Below, in pieces: positions 1 through 11,685 of a DNA stretch of 64,000 bases. The position numbers and the translations under genes are program-made. Below the pieces are notes generated by a model. The model saw only the letters and a program-made list of their open reading frames with translations, made no database searches and was not told where the DNA came from. This stretch comes from Dehalococcoidia bacterium (GTDB taxonomy: Bacteria; Chloroflexota; Dehalococcoidia; SM23-28-2; RBG-16-64-32). The stretch is from assembly GCA_030649945.1 (NCBI GenBank), contig JAUSFE010000015.1:47419-111418 (forward strand). The letters run 5' to 3'. The stretch's first letter is position 1. Every line of letters begins with the position of its first letter.

Positions 1-1
1 G

Positions 2-67
2 GGGGCGATCATCGCCGGGCTCTGCGTGGCGCTGTACGTGCTGCAGAAGCGCAAGGACGTGATCTGA
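2..67 (+). CDS. C-terminal end of an unidentified membrane protein (partial)
   Basis: Only the last 21 codons lie in the window, ending at TGA 65-67. They encode a hydrophobic stretch (GAIIAGLCVALYVL) followed by a basic tail ending KRKDVI. That is the look of a final transmembrane helix with a positively charged cytoplasmic end. The family cannot be named from so little sequence. Confidence 0.4.
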   Translation, partial: GAIIAGLCVALYVLQKRKDVI

Positions 68-424
68 CACCCGTGGGGAAGGGCGTCCCGAAGCTGGTGC
101 TGCTGGGAGCCGGCCGGCGGGGTGCGGCGCGCCCAGGAGGGGCACTGGCGCCGCGTAGACCCCCCTCAGCGGGGACGCCGGCGATGACACGATCCCGGAG
201 TCGTGCGCCGTCGTGGCGGGCTCAGACGTCCATCCCATCCGCCAGCACCACTCTTCGCTCTTCGCTGACAGCGACTTCAAGATGCGCCTGAAGCTGGAAC
301 TGACGCGGCCGGTCCCATCCTTACGTGCGATGAAGCAGGGTGAGCCGACCGTTTCCGTTCGATGCTACCCGAGGCCGCGACGCCCCGGTAGAGATGGCGC
401 CGCGGGAGCGGCGGGAGGGTGGCC
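68..424. other. Intergenic stretch with no gene recognised
   Basis: About 350 bases between the partial membrane protein and the acyltransferase-like gene. Short open frames on both strands have arginine/proline/alanine-rich translations typical of unselected GC-rich DNA. I see no tRNA, no convincing promoter and no repeat family member. A GGGAGG ribosome binding site at its right edge serves the ATG at 425. Confidence 0.4.
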
Positions 425-1404
425 ATGACAGTGCCGGGGAGGCCGCTGGGCAGACTGGCGGCCAACCTGCTGGTGCTGGCCTTGTACCACACCCTTTCCC
501 GGCTGCCCTTCGGCCTGCGCTACCGCGTGGCGATGGCGGCCGGCAGGGCAATTTACCTGGCCTGGGGCAAGGGCCGCGCCAGGCTGAAGCACAACCTATC
601 GCTGATCGCGCCGGGGCTGGGCGGCGAGGAGCTGGAGGCGCTGGCGCGGGAGGTGCTCAAGACGATAGTGCGGGACTGGGCGGCCCTCTTCAGAACCGGC
701 AAGAGCGACCTTGTTGAGACGACGCGCCTGCTGGAGGTGGAGGGCGCCGCAAACGTGATCGCCCGCGTCGTCAACCGGGGCGGGCGCGCCTTTGCCGACC
801 GCGTGGTGCTGGCCGGCATCCACATGGGGTCTTTCGGGGCCGGACTGGACGCCTTCAGCCTGTTCCAGATCCCCGTCTACGCACCGGCGGAGAGTATACG
901 GCCGGACGCGCTGCTGCGCCTGATGGTGAAGCTGCGCTCGCGGGGATTCCTGCGCCTGGAGCCAATTGAGCGCGGGACGACGCGGGCCAGGATGGCGCAG
1001 CGGATGGACTGCGGCTGGGCGGTGGGCGTGATGGTGGACATCATGTCACGGCGACCGGGAGGCGGCGTGGCCTGCCGCGTAGGCGACGGGGTGGGCTGGT
1101 TCGAGACGGGAGCGGTGCGGCTGGCGCTGGAGAGGCAAGCCGTGATCTTCCCGATCTTCGTGCTCTGGACCGGCGAAAAGTACCGCATCGTGGTGGAAGA
1201 GGAGTTCCGGCCCGTGGCCTCGGGGGACGCGGACCGGGACGTTGAGGTAAACACGCGGCGGCTGATCGAGGAGCGGATCGCGCCGTGGATAGAGCTGCAC
1301 CCGGGGCAGTGGATGCAGGCCCCTTGGGCCGGCCTGGCGCCGGCGCCGCACACGCCGGGCGCGGCGGCCGGGCCGCTGGAGACGGCGCGGGACCCCGGCC
1401 GGCC

Positions 1405-1420
<16 letters not shown>
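425..1420 (+). CDS. LpxL/HtrB-type lysophospholipid acyltransferase-like protein with altered HX4(D/E) motif
   Basis: 331 aa. The start is ATG 425, six bases after GGGAGG; a GTG at 419 overlaps that binding site and is less likely. The N-terminal hydrophobic helix (about residues 13-35) and the overall layout match the lauroyl/PIM acyltransferase (LPLAT) family, which moves acyl groups onto glycolipids at the inner face of the membrane. In that family the catalytic dyad is HX4(D/E). Here the aligned stretch reads HMGSFG (H133 to G138), so the acidic residue is missing, which argues for lost or altered catalysis. A later segment (FETGAVRLALERQAVIFPIF) resembles the family's substrate-site region. 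The last 16 bases overlap the 3' end of the convergent kinase gene. Confidence 0.7.
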
Positions 1421-3813
<2,393 letters not shown>

Positions 3814-3940
3814 GGCCTGTTCCCCCAACCTGCGAGTGCGGTCCGTTCTTCTGTAGTATAGCCCGCCCGCCCCCAGACCGGCCACCGCCTCTGCGGCCGT
3901 GACGTGCTAAGCTAAGCCCATCCTAAAACGGGAGCACACA

Positions 3941-4906
3941 ATGGGAGCGGAGCGCACCGGGGCAGCGGATGCCATCAAGGACCTGGCGGACCGCCTGAAG
4001 GACAACGTCGGCCGGGTCATCGTCGGGCGGGAGCAGGCGGTAGAGCTTCTCCTGGCGGCCCTTCTGGCCGGGGGCCACACGCTGATTGAGGACGTGCCCG
4101 GCACCGGCAAGACCACCCTGGCCAGGGCTATCGCGCGGAGCCTGGGCTGCTCATTCAAGCGCATCCAGTTCACGCCGGACCTGATGCCGTCCGATGTCAC
4201 CGGCATCCACTACTACGACCAGAGAGCGGGCGAGTTCCGGTTCCGCGCCGGGCCCATCTTCGCCAACATCGTCCTGGCCGACGAGATCAACCGCGCGACT
4301 CCCCGCACACAGAGCGCGCTGCTGGAGGCGATGGAGGAGCGCCAGGTGACGGCGGACGGCGTGACGATGCCCCTGCCATCGCCCTTCCTGGTCCTCGCCA
4401 CGCAGAACCCGATCGAGCTCGAAGGCACCTTTCCCCTGCCGGAAGCCCAGCTCGACCGGTTCATGATGCGTCTCACCATCGGCTACCCTTCGGCGGACGA
4501 AGAGGACGCCATCCTCGTGCGCTTCCAGGACCACAGCCCAATGGAGGCGCTGGAGCCGGTGGTGAGCGCCGAGGACATGCTGCGGCTGCGCGACCTGGTG
4601 CCAAAGGTGCACTGCGAGCCCTCCGTGCGGCGCTACATCGTGGCCATCGTGCAGGCCACGCGGCGGCACCCGGCGCTGGACCTGGGCGCCAGCCCCCGCG
4701 CCAGCCTGGCAATGCTGCGCGCCGCGCGCGCTCTGGCCGCCGGCGGCGGCCGGGACTACGTACTCCCGGACGACGCCAAGCGCCTGGCCCGGGTCATGCT
4801 GCCTCACCGGCTGATCCTGAGCTCGCAGAGCCGGCTGCGGGGACGTGACGCCGCCGCCGTCCTGGAAGAGGTGCTGGCCGAAGTGCCGGTCCCCGTAGAG
4901 GGATGA
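3941..4906 (+). CDS. MoxR-family AAA+ ATPase
   Basis: 321 aa, full length for the family. ATG 3941 follows GGGAG. Walker A is GTGKTT (54-59) and Walker B is LADEIN (D114/E115). A sensor-like ATQNP motif and a C-terminal lid follow. MoxR ATPases act as chaperone-like factors that help assemble or activate a partner complex, usually encoded next door with DUF58 proteins. That arrangement is present here: the stop is one base from the ATG of the DUF58 gene, and a DUF4129 gene overlaps that in turn, so the three form an operon. The specific client is unknown. Confidence 0.92.
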   Translation: MGAERTGAADAIKDLADRLKDNVGRVIVGREQAVELLLAALLAGGHTLIEDVPGTGKTTLARAIARSLGCSFKRIQFTPDLMPSDVTGIHYYDQRAGEFRFRAGPIFANIVLADEINRATPRTQSALLEAMEERQVTADGVTMPLPSPFLVLATQNPIELEGTFPLPEAQLDRFMMRLTIGYPSADEEDAILVRFQDHSPMEALEPVVSAEDMLRLRDLVPKVHCEPSVRRYIVAIVQATRRHPALDLGASPRASLAMLRAARALAAGGGRDYVLPDDAKRLARVMLPHRLILSSQSRLRGRDAAAVLEEVLAEVPVPVEG

Positions 4907-4907
4907 G

Positions 4908-6125
4908 ATGCTCCTGCGCCACGCCTGGCTGCCGCTGGGCCTCGCCCTCATCGCCGGCGGGCTGGCCACGGGCGCCGGTCCCCTCACGGCCCTCGGCGTC
5001 CTCCTGTGCGCGGCGGGAGCCCTCGCGCGCGCCTGGGCCGCCTGGTCGCTGAAGGCCGTCGCGCTGGAGCGGCTGCTGCCGGAGTCGCGCGCGTTCCCCG
5101 GCGAAAGCCTCCAACTCACGTACAGGCTGACCAACGGCAAGCCCATCCCGCTGCCCTGGATCGAGGTCATGGACCGCCTGCCGGAGTCGCTCTCGCCGGA
5201 CCTGCCGCCCGCGGGCGCGCCCGGGACGAAACAGTACTCGCACGCCACGCGGCTGTCCTGGTACACGCGCGTCTCCTGGCCCCTCTCTCTGGCCTGTGCG
5301 GAACGTGGATACTACCGCCTGGGCCCGGCCCGGCTGCGCTCCGGCGACGGGTTCGGGCTGTTCCGCAGCGAGCGCGAGGACCAGGCGACCAGCCACGTCG
5401 TTGTCTATCCGCGCACGCGCTCCCTGCCGGAGCTGGGCCTGCCCGCCGCCGTGCCCCTGGGCGAGCGCAAGGGCTACCAGCGCCTCTTTGAGGACCCGCT
5501 GCGCATCGCCGGCGTGCGCGACTACGAGCCGGGGGACCCCGTGCGCCGCATCGACTGGAAGGCGACGGCGCGCCGCGGCGAGCTGCAATCGCGCGTCTAC
5601 GAGCCTTCGGCGTCCTACCAGTTGATCGTGGCGCTGAACCTGGACACCCTGGAGCACGCCTGGCAGGGCTACGTGCCGGCGCTACTTGAGGCCGGCATCG
5701 TGGCGGCGGCGTCCCTGGCGCGATGGGCGTACGAGGGGCGCTACGCGGTAGGCCTCCTGGCCAACGGCAGCATCCCTGAGTCGGACCAGCCGCTCTGGAT
5801 CGCGCCCGGGCGGGCACCCGATCAGCTGGCCCGCATCCTCGAGGCGCTGGCCGGCGCCGGGCCGCTGACGATGACCTCGCTCGCCGCACTCCTGGAGCGG
5901 GAGAGCCGCGCCCTGCCGCTGGGCTCGGCGCTGGCCGTGGTCACCGCGCTCATGCCAGAGGCGCTGGCCGCCGTGCTGCGCCGGCTGCACGGTTCCGGGC
6001 ACGGCGTGATGGTGCTGGCGATGGCGGACGACGACTGGGCGGCGTTGCTTGGCGGCGTGCCCTGCCGGCGGCTGGCGATGGCGGCAGAGGACGCCGCGCC
6101 CTCAATGGAGCCTGCGCGCCCATGA
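4908..6125 (+). CDS. DUF58 domain membrane protein, MoxR operon
   Basis: 405 aa. Two N-terminal hydrophobic helices (about residues 5-45) are followed by a soluble part holding the DUF58 signature YEPGDPVRRIDWKATARR (about 205-222). The C-terminal half has a von Willebrand A-like predicted fold. DUF58 proteins are the usual partners of MoxR ATPases, and the gene starts one base after the moxR-type stop. The stop overlaps the ATG of the next gene (ATGA). The biological role is not established; a link to envelope or peptidase regulation is the common inference. Confidence 0.88.
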   Translation: MLLRHAWLPLGLALIAGGLATGAGPLTALGVLLCAAGALARAWAAWSLKAVALERLLPESRAFPGESLQLTYRLTNGKPIPLPWIEVMDRLPESLSPDLPPAGAPGTKQYSHATRLSWYTRVSWPLSLACAERGYYRLGPARLRSGDGFGLFRSEREDQATSHVVVYPRTRSLPELGLPAAVPLGERKGYQRLFEDPLRIAGVRDYEPGDPVRRIDWKATARRGELQSRVYEPSASYQLIVALNLDTLEHAWQGYVPALLEAGIVAAASLARWAYEGRYAVGLLANGSIPESDQPLWIAPGRAPDQLARILEALAGAGPLTMTSLAALLERESRALPLGSALAVVTALMPEALAAVLRRLHGSGHGVMVLAMADDDWAALLGGVPCRRLAMAAEDAAPSMEPARP

Positions 6126-7522
6126 GCGGACGCCTGCTCGCCGCCGACGTTTCCCTGCTGGCCGCACGCGCGCTGTGGGTGTACGGCGGCGCGGCCGTCG
6201 TCGTCGCCGCCTTCGCCCAGACGGGCGAGCGTCCGCTCGCGGGCGGCGCCTCCGCCTCGCTGCCCGCCGTCGCCGCGGTCGTCCTGCTCTCCCATGTCCT
6301 GGCGCGCTCGCTACAGCGCAGCGAGACCGGCCACGCAGCCGTTCGCGTTTGGGGCAGCCTGCTCTCGCTGGCGCTCTTCTATGCGGTCATGCGGCTGGAT
6401 ATCACGGGCGAGGCGGACGTCTGGAAGCTGGGGTGGCTGCTCCGGCTGATAACGGAGCCGGGCCAGGCGCTGGAGGGGCAGGCAGCCGCCGTCGCAGAGT
6501 CCCTGCTGCTGGGGTGCGCCTGGCTGTACGGGACGGCGCGCGGGCTGCGCAATAGCGACTTCGAGACCGCGCTGGGCGAGGTGGGCCTGGGGCTGGTGGT
6601 AGTGGCCGCGGCGGTGGCGGCGGCGGCGGCCGGCGGCCCGGCGCACCTCTCGTGGCTGCCGGTGGCATACGTCCCCGCGGGGCTGATCGCCCTGGCGCTG
6701 GCACACCTCGCCTCCCTCGAGCCGGCGAAGTCCTCCCCGGAGCACCGCCCCCGCGGCCCGCTCGCCGGCGCGGGCAGCCTGTGGATTGTCGTCATCCCGG
6801 CGGCCCTCGCCGTCCTGGGCGCGCTGGCGGCGGATATCCAGGCGCCGCCCCTGCCGGACCTCACCGGCGGGCTGGCCTGGTTGGCGCGCGGTCTCGCCCT
6901 CGCCGTCTTCTACGCCCTCTGGCCCTTGCTCATCGCCTTGGCCTGGGCCGTGGAACACCTGCACAGCTGGATCGGGGGCGAGGGGCAGCCGCTCAACCGC
7001 GGGCTACCCGCCGCGGGCGAGCCCGCCGCGCCGGCCGCAGACGGCGGCTCCAGCGGCCTGCCCGCGCCTCTCGCTTACGTCCTGCGCTCCGGCGCCGTCG
7101 TCGCCGTCATCGCCATCGTGCTCGCGGCGCTGTGGTCCGTGTTCCAGCGCTTCTCGTCCTCCTCAGGAGCCGTCGGCGCCGGGGAGCTGGTGGAACGCGC
7201 ACCGGCCTCCGCCGGCCCGTCGCTGCTGGCAAGGGCGCTGGGGCGGCTGTCCGCCTTTGGCGGAGCCGGGACGCGGGGGCGCGACCCCATCGGCCGCCTC
7301 TATTTCGCGATGCTCCACCGCGCCGCCCGCCAGGGGCTGCGGCGACCGCCCTCGGCCACACCGCTCGAATTCGCGCCCAGCTTGCGGGAACACTTCCGCT
7401 CGCCGCTGGCGCTCGCGATCAGCGAGGCCTACGCCCGGGCGCGCTACGGTGGCCGCGCGCCGCCGCCGCAGGAGATCGCGCGCCTGCGGTCGCAGTGGCG
7501 GGAGCTTTCGCCGTCCGCCTGA
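6122..7522 (+). CDS. Multi-pass membrane protein with C-terminal DUF4129-like domain
   Basis: 466 aa. ATG overlaps the DUF58 stop by 4 bases. At least six hydrophobic helices fill residues 1-330, followed by a cytoplasmic tail with the DUF4129 pattern (YFAMLHRAARQGLRRPPSA then EISEAYARARYGG-like sequence). In many genomes the third member of MoxR/DUF58 operons is a transglutaminase-like protein with this tail. Here the transglutaminase core is not recognisable, so this looks like a tail-only variant. Last gene of the operon; it converges with the cation efflux gene. Confidence 0.75.
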   Translation: MSGRLLAADVSLLAARALWVYGGAAVVVAAFAQTGERPLAGGASASLPAVAAVVLLSHVLARSLQRSETGHAAVRVWGSLLSLALFYAVMRLDITGEADVWKLGWLLRLITEPGQALEGQAAAVAESLLLGCAWLYGTARGLRNSDFETALGEVGLGLVVVAAAVAAAAAGGPAHLSWLPVAYVPAGLIALALAHLASLEPAKSSPEHRPRGPLAGAGSLWIVVIPAALAVLGALAADIQAPPLPDLTGGLAWLARGLALAVFYALWPLLIALAWAVEHLHSWIGGEGQPLNRGLPAAGEPAAPAADGGSSGLPAPLAYVLRSGAVVAVIAIVLAALWSVFQRFSSSSGAVGAGELVERAPASAGPSLLARALGRLSAFGGAGTRGRDPIGRLYFAMLHRAARQGLRRPPSATPLEFAPSLREHFRSPLALAISEAYARARYGGRAPPPQEIARLRSQWRELSPSA

Positions 7523-7640
7523 GGGTTGTGCGCGCCATCTTAGGGCGCAGCACACCCCGGTCCCCACTGTCTGAGCCGCACCGTCTTGACCTGATGAAGG
7601 CGTGATTTCGAGCCGCCGCCGCGTGTGCTGCGCCCCTACG
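7523..7640. terminator. Possible bidirectional terminator between convergent genes
   Basis: The gap between two convergent genes holds an imperfect hairpin near 7526-7553 (TGTGCGCGCC, loop ATCTTA, then GGGCGCAGCACA). A second, inverted copy of GGGCGCAGCACA lies at about 7622. There is no good T-tract, so termination is inferred from position only. Confidence 0.35.
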
Positions 7641-8570
7641 CTACGGGGCCTCGTGCTGTCTGCCCTCGGCCACCAGGTCGTCCAGCGAATCGCCCTCCTG
7701 TCCATCGTCCGGCTCCACGTGAACGACGACGATGCTGCCGGGCAGCCGCTGCTGGATCTCGTGCTCTATGTGGTCGCCGATCTCGTGCGCCTCTGCGAAC
7801 GGCTTGCCGGCGTCGACGAGGACGTGCATATCCACGTGCCGCGTCGCGCCGGAGCGCCGGGTGCGCAGGCGGTGGAAGCCGCGCAGCTCGTGTTCGTGCG
7901 CGACGAGCACGTCGTGGATCGCCTGCAGCTCCTCGGCCGGCAGCGCCATGTCCATCATCTCCGAGGTGGCGGTGCGCACGAGGCCGATGGCCGTCCAGCC
8001 CATGTACGCGGCCAGGCCCAGGGCCACGATCGGGTCAAGCACCGCTTCCCCCGTTGCGGCCACCAGGAGCAGGCCGGCGATGATCGCGCACGCCTGCACC
8101 ACGTTTGTCTCCAGGTGCTTGGACTCCGCGCGCAGCGCCAGCGATCCGGAGCGCCGCGCCTCCCGCGTCATGAAGAAGCTCATGACGATGTTGGCGCCCG
8201 CCGCGACGAGCATGGCGGCGAGGCCCACGCCGACGTTGATGTCCGGCGTCTCGCCCAGCAGCCGCCGCAGCGCCTGGAAGACCACGAAGCCGCCGCCGAT
8301 GGCGATGATGGTGGCCGCCACGGCCGCGGAGATGCTTTCCACCTTGCCGTGGCCGTAGGGGTGCTCTTCGTCCGCCGGGTTGGCGGAGATGCGCACGCTG
8401 AGCAGGGCGGCGGCCCCGGCCGTCAGGTCCGTGCCGCTGTCCACGGCGTCGGAGATGACGGCGATGCTGTTGCTGATCAGCCCCAGCGTCAACTTCAGCG
8501 CAAGGAGGCCGCCGGTGACGACCAGCGAGATGGCGGCGATGCGCACAAGCGACGAATGCGACAGAACCAT
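7641..8570 (-). CDS. Cation diffusion facilitator (CDF) metal efflux protein, variant site A
   Basis: 309 aa, normal CDF length. Six transmembrane helices are followed by a C-terminal cytoplasmic ferredoxin-like domain rich in His (HVDMHVLVDAG). Site A in helix 2 is DSGTD (D44/D48). The family HPYGHGK motif is at 70-76. In helix 5 the usual HxxxD reads HLETN (H152/N156), so one of the four transport-site acids is Asn; this may shift metal selectivity away from zinc. CDF proteins export divalent metals by proton antiport. The gene stands alone; upstream lies a dispersed repeat. Confidence 0.88.
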   Translation of the reverse strand: MVLSHSSLVRIAAISLVVTGGLLALKLTLGLISNSIAVISDAVDSGTDLTAGAAALLSVRISANPADEEHPYGHGKVESISAAVAATIIAIGGGFVVFQALRRLLGETPDINVGVGLAAMLVAAGANIVMSFFMTREARRSGSLALRAESKHLETNVVQACAIIAGLLLVAATGEAVLDPIVALGLAAYMGWTAIGLVRTATSEMMDMALPAEELQAIHDVLVAHEHELRGFHRLRTRRSGATRHVDMHVLVDAGKPFAEAHEIGDHIEHEIQQRLPGSIVVVHVEPDDGQEGDSLDDLVAEGRQHEAP

Positions 8571-8580
8571 AAGGTAGACT

Positions 8581-8695
8581 TACCACAAAGTCACAAAGGC
8601 ACCAAGATCAGCAGGACTCTGTCCCCTCAATTCCAAGAATCTTTGTGCCTTCGTGTCTTTGTGTCTTCGTGTTGATCCAGAGCGCCTTCGTGGCT
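8581..8695. repeat. Dispersed repeat family A (CTTTGTGTCTTCGTGGT type), inverted copies
   Basis: ACCACAAAGTCACAAAGGC is followed about 50 bases later by the inverted CTTTGTGCCTTCGTG and by TTTGTGTCTTCGTG, so the unit can fold back on itself. The same words recur at 12290-12520 and 16775-16992. Noncoding; it fills the gap between two minus-strand genes. Confidence 0.75.
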
Positions 8696-8704
8696 CGCCC
8701 AACC

Positions 8705-9658
8705 TCAGCGTGGCTTGCGCGCGATGGCATCCCTGGCCGCCTGCGCAATTGCTTCCGGCGTCAGGTTGAAGTACGTCAGCAGTTGGTCCCAGGCGCCGCT
8801 GGTGCCGTAGCGGTCCTTCATACCCACGAAGGAGATGGGCACAGGGTGCTCTGCCGCTGCCACCTGCGCCACCAGGGACCCCAGGCCGCCGTGGATGAAG
8901 TGGTCCTCCGCCGTGACGATAGCCCCCGTCTCACGGGCGGCGCGCACGATGGCCTCGCGGTCCAGGGGCCGCAGCGAAGAGGCGTTATAGACCCGCGCCT
9001 GAATGCCTTCGGCGGCCAGCATCTCCGCCGCGTCGATGGCGGCCTTCGTCAGCTCGCCGATGGCCATCAGCGTCACGTCCCGGCCGTCGCGGTGCCGGTG
9101 CCAGCGGCCCAGCTGGAAGCGGTAGGAGTCGTCGTAGATGATGGGCGTCTTGGGCCGCATGGTGCGCACGTAAAACGGGCCCTGGGTGCGCGCGGCCGCC
9201 TCGATCGCCTGCCCGGCCTCCACGTAGTCCGCGGGGACGACGACCTGGAACGGCGGCATCGAGAGCATGAGCGCCAGGTCCTCCAGCGCCTCCGCGGAAG
9301 CGCCGTCCTCGCCGGTGACCACGCCCGCATGGCTCGCCACCAGCTTGACGTTTGTCCCCGGCTGGGCGACGGCCATGCGCAGCTGGTCGAAGCAATGGCC
9401 CGGGGCGAACACCGCGAAGCTGCTGCAGAAGGCGATCTTGCCGGCGGCGGCCAGGCCGGCGGCGACGCCGATCATGTTCTGCTCCGCCACACCAACGGCG
9501 AAGAAGCGCTCCGGGAACTCCCGCCCGAACTTCACCGCGGACGTCGAGACGCCCAGGTCCGCGTCCACGCAGACTATGTCCAGACCCTCCCGGGCCAGCT
9601 TCACCAGCGTGGGGCCCAGGGCAGCGCGCGTGGCTTCCAAGGCCGGGGGTTGGACCAC
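8705..9658 (-). CDS. Transketolase, C-terminal subunit (pyrimidine plus C-terminal domains)
   Basis: 317 aa, corresponding to the second half of a standard transketolase. It shows the pyrimidine-binding domain with the catalytic Glu region (FFAVGVAEQNMIGVAAGLA) and the C-terminal domain (AEDHFIHGGLGS). Transketolase moves two-carbon ketol units in the pentose phosphate pathway using thiamine diphosphate. The N-terminal half is a separate gene just upstream (9716-10639), so the enzyme is a split two-subunit type, as in archaea and several Chloroflexota. The 57-base spacer contains a CAGTTCC simple repeat. Confidence 0.93.
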   Translation of the reverse strand: MVQPPALEATRAALGPTLVKLAREGLDIVCVDADLGVSTSAVKFGREFPERFFAVGVAEQNMIGVAAGLAAAGKIAFCSSFAVFAPGHCFDQLRMAVAQPGTNVKLVASHAGVVTGEDGASAEALEDLALMLSMPPFQVVVPADYVEAGQAIEAAARTQGPFYVRTMRPKTPIIYDDSYRFQLGRWHRHRDGRDVTLMAIGELTKAAIDAAEMLAAEGIQARVYNASSLRPLDREAIVRAARETGAIVTAEDHFIHGGLGSLVAQVAAAEHPVPISFVGMKDRYGTSGAWDQLLTYFNLTPEAIAQAARDAIARKPR

Positions 9659-9715
9659 GCCGCCTAGCCTCCCCGCGCCGTTGGCACCAAGTCCCCAGTT
9701 CCCAGTTCCCAGTTC

Positions 9716-10639
9716 CTACTCATCCCCCAGCTCCCGCAGCGCCTGCTGCTCTTCCTCCGGCGAGGCGGCCTTGCCGTGGAAGTCCGGGTTGTTCTCCATG
9801 AAGCTCACGCCCTTTCCCTTCACCGTCTCGCAGATCACTATTGCCGGCTGGCCCTTGTGGGCGCGGGCCTCCTCCAGCGCCCCGGTGATGGCGTCCGGGT
9901 CGTGGCCGTCCGCCAGGCCCCAGACCTTCCAGCCAAAGGCGCGCCACTTCTCGTCCAGCGGGTCCAGGGCCATGATGTTCGCGGTGTGGCCGTCCGGCAG
10001 CACCCAGCCGCCCGGCCGGTCCGGGGGCTGGCCGTCGCCGGCGGCCGCGGCGTTGAAGCGCGCGTAGTCGGAGAAACCGTCGTTCTGGATGTGGTTGCGG
10101 TCCATGATGACCGTCAGGTTGTCTACCTTGTGGTGCGCGCAGGACAGCGCCGCTTCCCAGGTCTGGCCCTCCTGAGAATCGCCGTCGCCGATCAGGCAGT
10201 ACACGTGGCTGTCGCGCCCGTCCAGCCGTGCCGCCAGCGCCTGGCCCAGGGAGAAGGAGAGCCCCATGCCCAGCGCGCCCGCGGACATCTCCACGCCCGG
10301 CGGGTTGTGCATGATGTTGTGCCCCTGCAGGCGCGAGCCCAGCTGCCGGAACGTCTTCAGCTCTTCCACCGGGAAGTAGCCGGCCTCCGCCAGCGTGGCG
10401 TACATCAGCGGGGAAGCGTGGCCCTTGCTCATGACGAAGCGGTCGCGGTCCGGCCACAGGGGGTTCTGGGGATCATGCCGCATCAGGCGGAAGTAGAGGG
10501 CAGCCATGATCTCCACGGACGACAGCGAGCCGCCGGGGTGGCCGGAGTTGGCGGCGCTGGTCATCACGATGATATGCCGCCGGATGCGCCGGGCGATGGT
10601 CTTCAGCTCTGCGGTGGATACCGTCTGGGTGCGGGCCAA
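9716..10639 (-). CDS. Transketolase, N-terminal (thiamine diphosphate-binding) subunit
   Basis: 307 aa. Contains the N-terminal signature NSGHPGGSLSSVE and the thiamine-diphosphate/Mg motif GDGDSQEGQ followed some 30 residues on by the Asn of MDRNHIQNDG. It ends where a full-length enzyme would continue into the pyrimidine domain, which is encoded by the next gene downstream. The two should form a heterotetramer in the cytoplasm. First gene of the pair; an approximately 200-base divergent intergenic region separates it from the amidohydrolase gene. Confidence 0.93.
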   Translation of the reverse strand: MARTQTVSTAELKTIARRIRRHIIVMTSAANSGHPGGSLSSVEIMAALYFRLMRHDPQNPLWPDRDRFVMSKGHASPLMYATLAEAGYFPVEELKTFRQLGSRLQGHNIMHNPPGVEMSAGALGMGLSFSLGQALAARLDGRDSHVYCLIGDGDSQEGQTWEAALSCAHHKVDNLTVIMDRNHIQNDGFSDYARFNAAAAGDGQPPDRPGGWVLPDGHTANIMALDPLDEKWRAFGWKVWGLADGHDPDAITGALEEARAHKGQPAIVICETVKGKGVSFMENNPDFHGKAASPEEEQQALRELGDE

Positions 10640-10836
10640 GTGCGCTCCTTGCTCGTACCGGGGGGCGCAGCATCACGCCATAGGCGGATCAGCCTCCGGC
10701 TGAAACAGGCGCCCCTACGCAGGAATCCGTTGGGCTACGCCCCAATTATAGGAACAGCGCGCGGGCGGTGGCAATTGAGCGCCCCTTGCAATGGCGCCGC
10801 GCGGTGCTATCATGCACGTCAAGAGAGGGCGCCCCC

Positions 10837-11685
10837 TTGATTATCGACTTCCACACTCACATCTTTCCGCCTACCGTCCGCGAGAAGCGCGAAGAGTATC
10901 TGCGGCGTGACGCCATCTTCGCCGAGCTCTATTCCAACCCCAAGGCCAAGATCGCCACCGCAGACGACCTCCTGCGCAGCATGGACGAGGCCGCCATCGA
11001 CGTCAGCGTGGCCCTGGGCTTCGCCTGGGGCGAGCACGAGCTGTGCGAGCAGCACAACGACTACCTGCTCAAGGCGGCCGCGCAGAGCAACGGGCGCATT
11101 GTCCCCTTCTGCACCGTGAACCCCTGCTTCGAAGAGGCGGACGAGGAGGCGGTGCGCTGCGCCCGCGCCGGCGCCCGCGGCCTGGGCGAGCTGCGGCCGG
11201 ACAGCCAGGGCTGGGACCCGAACGGCGACGCCGGCGAGGTGCTGGCGGCGGTGGCCCAGCGCTGCGACCTCATGCTCCTCTTCCACGTCTCGGAGCCCGT
11301 GGGCCGCAAGTACCCGGGCAAGGAGGGCGGCAGCCTGGGCGCCTTCTACGAGTTCGCCCGCCAGCACCCCAGGCTGCGCACCATCGGCGCGCACCTGGCC
11401 GGCGGCCTGCCCTTCTACGCTCCCATGCCCGAGGTGCGCGAGGTCTTCGCCCACGTCCTTGTGGACACGGCCGCGCAGCGTCTGCTCTACGACAAGACGA
11501 CCTACGGCCAGCTGGTGCATCTGATCGGCGCCGAACGCGTCCTCCTGGGCAGCGACTACCCCCTCGTCTCGCAGTCGCGCCAGATACAGGAGCTGCGCGC
11601 CGGCGTCTTCCGCAGCGATGACCTGCAGCTGATGCTGGGCGGCAACGCGCAGCGCCTGCTGGCCCTGCCAGACGACAGTCCGTGA
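10837..11685 (+). CDS. Amidohydrolase-2 family metal-dependent hydrolase (TIM barrel)
   Basis: 282 aa from TTG 10837, chosen because AGAGAGGG ends about 8 bases upstream and the product then begins (M)IIDFHTHIFPP as in the family; the frame extends upstream to 10768 without support. The first metal motif HTH is at residues 5-7. Later conserved elements are FHVSEPVG, GAHLAGGL and GSDYPLV, the last carrying the metal-binding Asp. Members include decarboxylases and lactone or amide hydrolases, so the substrate cannot be named. The stop overlaps the GTG of the thpR-like gene (GTGA), pointing to co-translation. Confidence 0.85.
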   Translation: MIIDFHTHIFPPTVREKREEYLRRDAIFAELYSNPKAKIATADDLLRSMDEAAIDVSVALGFAWGEHELCEQHNDYLLKAAAQSNGRIVPFCTVNPCFEEADEEAVRCARAGARGLGELRPDSQGWDPNGDAGEVLAAVAQRCDLMLLFHVSEPVGRKYPGKEGGSLGAFYEFARQHPRLRTIGAHLAGGLPFYAPMPEVREVFAHVLVDTAAQRLLYDKTTYGQLVHLIGAERVLLGSDYPLVSQSRQIQELRAGVFRSDDLQLMLGGNAQRLLALPDDSP

